Assembly (NCBI GenBank): GCA_963514095.1
Contig: OY741280.1
Span: forward strand, 7,453,964 to 7,517,963
Reading direction: 5' to 3'
DNA from: Eutrigla gurnardus
Lineage: Eukaryota; Chordata; Actinopteri; Perciformes; Triglidae
Length of the DNA stretch: 64,000 nt
In this document: one piece after another, positions 61,401 to 64,000 of the stretch
How positions within the stretch are numbered: the first letter of the stretch is position 1
How the letters are laid out: every line of letters starts with the position of its first letter
Notes under the pieces: generated by a model
Databases searched by the model: none
What the model was told of the DNA's origin: nothing
The model's input: only the letters and a program-made list of their open reading frames with translations
Translations under genes and position numbers: made by a program

Positions 61401-62047
61401 TAAGTACTTAACATGTTTTCAACAAAGTTGTGATTTATTAAAATGTATATCTCTTCAAAAAGGCTGGTTTACCCTTTTAAGTTAATATAAGGCCATGTGA
61501 AAATGCAGTAAAAATTGTCAGCGGCGTTCATTGGTGTTCAAATTCTCTCTTCTCACAATTTATAGATATGGCCTATTGTCAAAGGGGTCATGGTGGTTTA
61601 TTATATTTTAAGAAGTGGGCCCTCGGAAAGGACACTTTCATATAGTTCAGGCAAAAAAGATGGGTTAAATTGGTTAAAATGTGTCTTTAGTGCCTCGACG
61701 TTACATACTTTGTTTTCAACAAAACTCTGTAGGTGCGAAACATGGGAGTCTTACAAAGTGGTGGGAAAAGCTAAAAGGTCAGGCTTTATGTGACCAGCAA
61801 CTTTTAACAGAGAAATCCTCTTCTAAGTTAGCAGTAGTCCTCACTGACAGTGCATGTCGGATGGGGCTCATCGGTCTTTCACCTGGGTGATGGGCTCCAC
61901 GGTGCCGATGTACGTGTCTGGACGGAGGAGAATGTGCTCTAGCTGGGTCTTCTTCTGGTACACTCGCTCCACAGACAACTTGGAGCCTGCCTTGTCTTTC
62001 TTGGCCCCGTCCATCTTGACGGTATCACTTCGGCCATTCGCAGCCTC
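40279..62047 (-). CDS. top2b: DNA topoisomerase II beta, 35 exons (all but the first)
   Basis: A type IIA topoisomerase that passes one duplex through an enzyme-bridged double-strand break using ATP and Mg2+ in the nucleus; the beta form serves transcription in post-mitotic cells. Thirty-five exons sum to 4821 nt (1606 codons plus TAG), all phases fitting; human TOP2B is ~1620 residues. Order: GHKL ATPase (EIL/NAADN; GRNGYGAK), transducer with QTK loop, TOPRIM (EGDSA; DQDQDGSH), winged helix with the catalytic Tyr in ASPRYIFTML, tower and coiled coil, then a charged tail. Tail motifs KREKKEPG, RVRKTP, KKVKKRNPWS, KPKYTFDFSEEEEE and VRYFDESD match TOP2B, not TOP2A. The first exon (start codon) is beyond the window. 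Convergent with rarb, as in other vertebrates. Confidence 0.97.
41179..41264 (-). CDS. top2b: top2b exon 35: C-terminal tail
   Basis: 86 nt: (G)KGRGRKRKGSGSEDEYSPMK, KLAKPVGR; it corresponds to human GKGRGAKKRKASGSE. Donor GTGAGT. Confidence 0.9.
41358..41489 (-). CDS. top2b: top2b exon 34: C-terminal tail
   Basis: 132 nt: AKKPSDAAPAPKKTPAPKAK, KPDKSIWDSDSDTGAKKPSP, ALK. The D-S-D-S-D/E pattern corresponds to human NSDSDSEFG. Donor GTACAG. Confidence 0.88.
42162..42257 (-). CDS. top2b: top2b exon 33: C-terminal tail
   Basis: 96 nt: GFKSDSEDDIAPMFSTYSSS, SAFDKLSPAKK. The F-S-Y/F/L Ser-rich pattern parallels the human VFSPSFG stretch. Donor GTAATG. Confidence 0.87.
42784..42804. repeat. (GACA)n short tandem repeat
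   Basis: Five tetranucleotide units in a top2b intron. Confidence 0.9.
43187..43272 (-). CDS. top2b: top2b exon 32: C-terminal tail
   Basis: 86 nt: PPAPVAEKKDISSIFSSKSA, FSEKSNES. The acceptor aag was chosen because it alone joins both neighbours in frame. Donor GTGAGT. Confidence 0.85.
43453..43672 (-). CDS. top2b: top2b exon 31: acidic C-terminal tail
   Basis: 220 nt: SKPKYTFDFSEEEEEAEADE, then acidic and Ser-rich residues (SSPVRPFKDDFPSSEPKERF, NDHNDDEDEEDNESS). PKYTFDFSEEE is a TOP2B landmark. Donor GTAAGA; phase 2 out. Confidence 0.92.
44160..44482 (+). mobile_element. LINE (L2-like) 3' end, plus strand
   Basis: In a top2b intron, opposite to the gene. Reads KPFKSLLKTHFYFYRVAFM then stop, the usual end of L2-type reverse transcriptases, followed by an AT-rich 3' UTR finishing aaggtgctatacaaagtttt and ATT repeats. 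Same family type as the fragment at 19768-20320. 5'-truncated. Confidence 0.65.
44811..44830. repeat. (GCAAT)n short tandem repeat
   Basis: Four pentanucleotide units in a top2b intron. Confidence 0.85.
44995..45153 (-). CDS. top2b: top2b exon 30: C-terminal tail with basic NLS-like segment
   Basis: 159 nt: APRVRKTPVPKGTSAKKVKK, RNPWSEEESKSDSDVENSQP, VIPRETKSQRAS. KKVKKRNPWS matches the basic nuclear-localisation/chromatin region of TOP2B. Donor GTAACG. Confidence 0.93.
45593..45719 (-). CDS. top2b: top2b exon 29: C-terminal tail
   Basis: 127 nt: SDADSAVKLEFDEEGLGGEG, ATADNSVAKPKTPRAKREKK, EPG. VK-EFDEE and KREKKEPG identify the beta isoform. Donor GTCAGT. Confidence 0.92.
45802..45996 (-). 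CDS. top2b: top2b exon 28: start of C-terminal domain
   Basis: 65 codons: KVEVQEREDQSLGKAIKLVK, GKVGKPKAKKLNLEETMPSP, YGRRVEPP and a Lys-rich end (AKKLTKKKK). MPSPYGRR is conserved in TOP2A and TOP2B. An upstream in-frame Met (46014) lies in the intron. Confidence 0.94.
46142..46225 (-). CDS. top2b: top2b exon 27
   Basis: 28 codons: RAELNDLQRKLPEDLWKEDL, AVFIEELD, the end of the coiled coil. Donor GTAAGT. Confidence 0.93.
46335..46493 (-). CDS. top2b: top2b exon 26
   Basis: 53 codons: an acidic, Ser-rich variable insert (QVQEDDIRDGNESDGSVDSG), then FNYILNMPLWCLSKEKVDEL, LKQRDHK. Donor GTATCA. Confidence 0.94.
46788..46879 (-). CDS. top2b: top2b exon 25
   Basis: 92 nt: ENKSKRELIRMLVQKGYESD, PVTAWSKSQEK. 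C-gate coiled coil. Donor GTACTC. Confidence 0.94.
47177..47372 (-). CDS. top2b: top2b exon 24: coiled-coil/C-gate region
   Basis: 196 nt: VLFDHMGCMKRYDSVQDILR, EFFELRLQYYKLRKDWLLGS and NQARFVLEKIEGKISI. Donor GTAAGA. Confidence 0.95.
47534..47734 (-). CDS. top2b: top2b exon 23
   Basis: 67 codons: SYKESVLEPMLQGTDKTPAL, INDYKEYHTDTTVKFVVRMS, and GLHKVFKLQSSLTCNSM. Donor GTAAAC. Confidence 0.95.
47879..48013 (-). CDS. top2b: top2b exon 22
   Basis: 45 codons: LPSYKNFKGVIHELGQNQYL, VSGEVSVIDRNTIEITELPV, RTWTQ. Donor GTAATT. Confidence 0.95.
48641..48872 (-). CDS. top2b: top2b exon 21: tower domain
   Basis: 232 nt: PLAKLLFPSGDSNLLKFLWD, VEPEWYIPIIPLVLVNGAEG and IGTGWACKIPNYDTREIVNN. The Ile of IIP is the DNA-bending intercalating residue of this family. 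Donor GTAAAC. Confidence 0.96.
48989..49137 (-). CDS. top2b: top2b exon 20: winged helix with catalytic tyrosine
   Basis: 149 nt: QALMMTIVNLAQNFVGSNNV, NILQPLGQFGTRINGGKDAA, SPRYIFTML. The Tyr of SPRYIFTML (codon at 49006-49008) forms the covalent 5'-phosphotyrosyl bond with DNA; the preceding Arg is also present. Donor GTAAAG. Confidence 0.97.
49520..49641 (-). CDS. top2b: top2b exon 19: winged-helix domain
   Basis: 122 nt: GLKPGQRKVLFTCLKRNDKR, then EVKVAQLAGSVAEMSAYHHG, E. KPGQRKVL and AYHHGE are hallmarks of the DNA-gate CAP-like region. Donor GTACAG. Confidence 0.96.
49961..50075 (-). CDS. top2b: top2b exon 18
   Basis: 115 nt: QYLYGNQATHLSYNDFINKE, LILFSNSDNERSIPSLVD and one base of Gly. 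The reading frame forces the donor at GTTCGT (minus strand 49960-49955), weaker than other donors in the gene; the nearby GTATAT would shift the frame. Confidence 0.9.
50406..50498 (-). CDS. top2b: top2b exon 17
   Basis: 31 codons: AFSKKKTDDRKEWLTNFMED, RRQRRMHGLPE. Donor GTTTGT. Confidence 0.94.
50906..51015 (-). CDS. top2b: top2b exon 16
   Basis: 110 nt: GLGTSTSKEAKEYFADMEKH then RITFRYSGAEDDAAITL; GLGTST is near-invariant in eukaryotic topoisomerase II. Donor GTGAGT. Confidence 0.95.
51121..51226 (-). CDS. top2b: top2b exon 15: TOPRIM to winged-helix linker
   Basis: 106 nt: ATKSKQEMAFYSIPEFDEWK, then KQTENYKTWHIKYYK. Donor GTTAGA. Confidence 0.94.
51406..51516 (-). CDS. top2b: top2b exon 14: TOPRIM DxD motif
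   Basis: 37 codons beginning DQDGSHIKGLLINFFHHNWP, completing DQDQDGSH, the Mg2+-binding acid cluster for DNA cleavage, then SLLKHTFLEEFITPIVK. Donor GTAAGA. Confidence 0.96.
51604..51729 (-). CDS. top2b: top2b exon 13: TOPRIM domain
   Basis: 42 codons: IMENAEINNIIKIVGLQYKK, SYEDPESLRSLRYGRIMIMT and DQ. The exon ends inside the DxD metal motif, whose second half is in the next exon. Confidence 0.95.
51730..53293 (-). other. top2b: top2b intron 12, 1.56 kb
   Basis: No repeat family or exon recognised; AT-rich, with two similar stretches containing tagtcagagatg (about 52356 and 52514). Confidence 0.6.
53294..53451 (-). CDS. top2b: top2b exon 12: TOPRIM domain, EGDSA motif
   Basis: 158 nt: GGKHSAECTLILTEGDSAKS, with the metal-binding Glu of EGDSA, then GLGVIGRDRYGVFPLRGKIL and NVREATHKQ. 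Donor GTATGA. Confidence 0.96.
53729..53867 (-). CDS. top2b: top2b exon 11: linker to TOPRIM
   Basis: 139 nt: ATNCGIVESILNWVKFKAQT, then QLNKKCSSVKYSKIKGIPKL and DDANDA. Donor GTGCGT, phase 1 out. Confidence 0.95.
53984..54121 (-). CDS. top2b: top2b exon 10: transducer with QTK loop
   Basis: 46 codons: VKNHIWVFVNALIENPTFDS, then QTKENMTLQTKSFGSKCLLS. QTK carries the switch lysine that contacts the ATP gamma phosphate. Donor GTAAGG. Confidence 0.95.
54223..54324 (-). CDS. top2b: top2b exon 9: transducer
   Basis: 34 codons: GGRHVDYVVDQIVSKLIEVV and KKKNKAGVTVKPFQ, highly conserved in TOP2A/TOP2B. Donor GTAGGA. Confidence 0.95.
54420..54593 (-). CDS. top2b: top2b exon 8: transducer
   Basis: 58 codons: VTGFRSYVDLYVKDKLDETG, then ERW-like region NDRWEVCLTMSEKGFQQIGF and VNSIATTK. 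Donor GTGTGT. Confidence 0.95.
54958..55170 (-). CDS. top2b: top2b exon 7: ATPase/transducer
   Basis: 71 codons from TWQNNMGKTADPKIKFFDGD through FTCVTFQPDLSKFKMEKLD and RRAYDVAGSCRGVKVMLNGK. Phase 0 both ends, donor GTAAGT. Confidence 0.95.
55171..56453 (-). other. top2b: top2b intron 6, 1.28 kb
   Basis: Contains a perfect hairpin at 55860-55892 within a short open frame (55797-56003). Nothing else recognised. Confidence 0.6.
55860..55892. repeat. Perfect 15-bp hairpin with 3-nt loop
   Basis: caaatttatttcaca, loop cat, then the exact reverse complement tgtgaaataaatttg. It is in a top2b intron. Confidence 0.9.
56454..56551 (-). CDS. top2b: top2b exon 6: ATP phosphate-binding loop
   Basis: 98 nt coding GRNGYGAKLCNIFSTKF, the conserved ATP lid/phosphate loop of eukaryotic topoisomerase II, then TVETACKEYRHSFKQ. 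Donor GTGAGG. Confidence 0.95.
56629..56774 (-). CDS. top2b: top2b exon 5: ATPase domain
   Basis: 146 nt coding ESNTISIWNNGKGIPVVEHK (NNGKGIPV is a GHKL G1-type motif) and LLTSSNYDDDEKKVT, the serine/acidic nucleotide-contact loop. Donor GTGAGA. Confidence 0.94.
56775..58879 (-). other. top2b: top2b intron 4, 2.1 kb
   Basis: Holds an ACAA repeat (57237-57270) and a non-repetitive, moderately GC-rich stretch (about 58060-58720) that might be a conserved non-coding element. No exon seen. Confidence 0.6.
57237..57270. repeat. (ACAA)n tetranucleotide repeat
   Basis: About eight units in a top2b intron. Confidence 0.95.
58880..58943 (-). CDS. top2b: top2b exon 4: ATPase N-box
   Basis: 64 nt coding (V)NAADNKQRDKNMNCIKVTID. 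NAADN carries the Asn that coordinates Mg2+-ATP. Donor GTGAGT; the short exon is fixed by phase 1 in and 0-compatible joining to the Ala codon split with the next exon. Confidence 0.92.
58944..60374 (-). other. top2b: top2b intron 3, 1.43 kb
   Basis: Contains the MITE at 59209-59418. The rest (about 59690-60330) is unique-looking sequence with no coding content. Confidence 0.6.
59209..59418. mobile_element. 210-bp MITE flanked by TTTAA
   Basis: Left end ggcgggtccacaccgcaccg and, complemented, right end ggcgggtccacaccggaccg differ at one base in 20. TTTAA occurs immediately outside both ends (59204-59208, 59419-59423), consistent with a TTAA target duplication as in piggyBac or Kolobok superfamilies. 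No coding capacity. Confidence 0.85.
60375..60465 (-). CDS. top2b: top2b exon 3: ATPase domain
   Basis: 91 nt coding QLWVFDEEIGMNQREITYVP then GLYKIFDEIL. The Glu of DEIL is the expected general base for ATP hydrolysis in GHKL topoisomerases. Donor GTGAGT; phase 0 in, 1 out. Confidence 0.94.
60466..61882 (-). other. top2b: top2b intron 2, 1.4 kb
   Basis: AT-rich. No exon, repeat family or notable structure recognised. Confidence 0.6.
61883..62047 (-). CDS. top2b: top2b exon 2: N-terminal strap, start of ATPase domain
   Basis: 55 codons, phase 0 at both ends. EAANGRSDTVKMDGAKKDKA is a variable linker, followed by LSVERVYQKKTQLEHILLRP and DTYIGTVE, the N-terminal strap and first GHKL strand. 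The acceptor cag follows a weak tract; the donor is GTGAAA. The preceding exon with the ATG was not found up to 64000. Confidence 0.93.
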
Positions 62048-64000
62048 CTGTTTGGCAGAATTGCTTTTGTTATTACACAGACACTGGCAGCTATGTAAAA
62101 ACCCCGGGAGCTGCGAGAAAATTGCTCCGCTGAGCTACTGGCAGCAGATTATCAGTGCCCACCACCATGGTGAGCATGCGGTAGACCTAACTGTGGCTAT
62201 TCTGTTATTGTGACACACAACAGGAGCAAACTGCTGGCAATTATACTGTAATTGCAAGGCTGGAGTTGTGTTTATACTTAAGTGAGCTTTAAGTCTTTTA
62301 TCTCTATTGAAAACTACAGCAATATTTGGGAAAGTTAAATATCAAGAAGCGTTGGCGAGTATTATTCTGTGGTGTAAATCTTTAATATTCAAAAGTAATA
62401 ATAAGAAAAATAATGGTTCTAATTGCATTTAACATTTATTATGCAAGACAAAAAAGAAACTCATCACATGCAGCTGTTTTCAGTTAATCTTGCTGATTCA
62501 ACCTCTTCTCAAGATTGCGCGGGCGTCTATAGACTAATAATAGAGTGACATCTTCTCAAGTCTCCCGTTAGCTTTGTTACACCTGTTAGGGCAATCAATC
62601 AATTATTATCTGTTCGTTATCTGAAGTTGTTGGGCAATCAATAACACCTTTATCATCCTAATTGGCAGAAGACTTGTGACCTTATAGATTCCCCTCAGAA
62701 CTCCAGGCCATCTTTAACCTGAGAAATGACCCGTGTGGGCGTTCAGAGGCTTGAACAAAATGTGTTATAAATGGCTACTAGTCTTGAATGAAGTGTCTAA
62801 CTACTATTGCTCACTAGCAATTGTACGCGCCTCCCAAAGCACATTGCAGGAACACACGTGCAGTTATAGACAAAGTAGTAATTCTGATTCAATGTATCAG
62901 TTTGAACTGTGAGATCACGCTCCAGTTCTAATGTTGTATGAGATTCACTGAGAGAAGATGTATTCTAAACTTTGTATAAATAAATGTACTTAGTACAATT
63001 TTAAAGTATATCCATTGTATGCTCCCTTATACTTCTACTCCACTACATTTCAGATAGCAATACAGTCCTTTTATTCTCCTACTTTATTCCACTACTACTA
63101 CTACTTAAGTAGTGTAACGATGTACACAATGTATAATGAGTCACTACAGGGATTGGATGATATAGTATTTTACTGCGCATAAAGAAGTGCCTATATAATA
63201 ATAATTATTATTATAATAATAATAATAATAATAATATAATCGATCATGGTAAATCCCATTTTAAGCATAATTGTAAATATCAAAAATATAGCTTGCTCAC
63301 AATTATGGTAGAGAAGTAAAAAATGGAGCCATGTTGTAAAAAAGACAAGATAAAAATGTGTTTTAATGTAGGTCTACTGATCCTTTATTTATGCAGGGAG
63401 ACCACAGGATTCACAATCATTTTATTTAAGATTATTTTTCACTCAAAAAAGTTACACATCGTATCTGTGACACAATAAAACTTTGTTTCTTAACTTAATG
63501 CAAAGTGATTGCAGTATGTTTTATTGCCCTTGTGAGTTGAGTTGTGAATGGCAATCATTTTTGCCAGATTTATCATGACCCGCCTACTCACTATGATTCT
63601 AAAATAATTAATACTTTTAATATTCATACTTTAAAGTATACTTTCATGGCAATACTTTATGATTTTTTATGCAATTTTATTTCTTTTTTACTTTTCTTGT
63701 TACTGAGTTTTTACATTGTAATATTCACAAATACCTGAAGACGTCCAGTTAAGGTTGTGAAACTCTTTTGTGTATTGATGAGGCAACTTTCAATCCAAAT
63801 TGGTTGAGTTTTATGTCTCCATTATGAGGACGTGATCTACTGTTTGACGGGACGTTAGTCAGTCTCTCCTTTCGGTCGTTGTCTTTGTAAATACGGGCAC
63901 CGCATCAGGCCCCTGAATCCAGTACACAATGTAAAACCCGACCCCTCAGCTGGCCGGTCTTTAACAAGCGGACTTGCTAGGACATTTAAATGCCAGCTAA
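62048..64000 (-). other. top2b: top2b first intron (partial)
   Basis: No start-codon exon or CpG-rich promoter is visible, so exon 1 should lie beyond the window. Contains an ATA-rich simple repeat (63197-63240) and a repeat fragment at 63379-63414 similar to 7970-8005. Confidence 0.6.
63197..63240. repeat. (ATA)n-type simple repeat
   Basis: Irregular then regular ATA trinucleotide units in a top2b intron. Confidence 0.85.

Noticed and set aside
62048..64000. top2b exon 1 and promoter
   Set aside because: No minus-strand ATG-containing segment with a suitable donor in the right phase, and no CpG-rich region.

Overview
This is a piece of a teleost fish genome. It carries two split, vertebrate-type genes with GT-AG introns, many microsatellites, and fish-style DNA transposons (Tc1/mariner, PIF/Harbinger-like, several MITEs) plus LINE 3' ends. 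A retained rarb points away from zebrafish-like cyprinids, which lack rarb; a percomorph or similar fish is my inference.

Layout. (1) 1-33078, + strand: the 3' half of rarb (retinoic acid receptor beta). Five coding exons (8477-8637, 16308-16484, 22741-22945, 31412-31570, 32732-33078) encode the hinge, the whole ligand-binding domain and the F domain. The A/B region and zinc fingers lie upstream of the window, so bases 1-8476 are intron. Exon lengths 161/177/205/159 match other vertebrate RARs, and the frame is continuous for 1049 nt to a TAG stop. The F domain carries an unusual run of 30 uninterrupted serines.

(2) 33079-40278: the space between the two stop codons. It holds the rarb 3' UTR, a hAT-like MITE, a 16-copy 26-bp minisatellite and the top2b 3' UTR.

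(3) 40279-62047, - strand: top2b (DNA topoisomerase II beta). Thirty-five exons sum to 4821 nt (1606 codons plus stop) with every intron phase compatible. They cover all but the first exon: GHKL ATPase, transducer, TOPRIM, winged helix with the catalytic tyrosine (codon 49006-49008), tower/coiled coil and the acidic/basic C-terminal tail. The first exon and promoter lie beyond 64000.

The genes are convergent, as RARB/TOP2B are in human, and mirror the paralogous RARA/TOP2A pair. They are not an operon: one is a retinoid-responsive transcription factor, the other a type IIA topoisomerase.

Mobile DNA sits in the introns and intergenic space. Main items: a ~1.5-kb giant inverted repeat (4406-5892); a Tc1-like element (24306-26938, TA duplications) with a 1020-bp Harbinger-like element nested in it (25680-26699, ACA duplications); a 662-bp element flanked by TAA (27948-28609); a 210-bp MITE flanked by TTTAA (59209-59418); and LINE fragments. 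I found no tRNA, rRNA, CRISPR or bacterial feature. I do not see a clearly novel system. The most unusual observations are the serine-expanded RAR F domain, TG microsatellites forming two rarb splice acceptors, a 12-bp in-frame repeat of acceptor-like sites in the last top2b exon, and the nested/foldback transposons.
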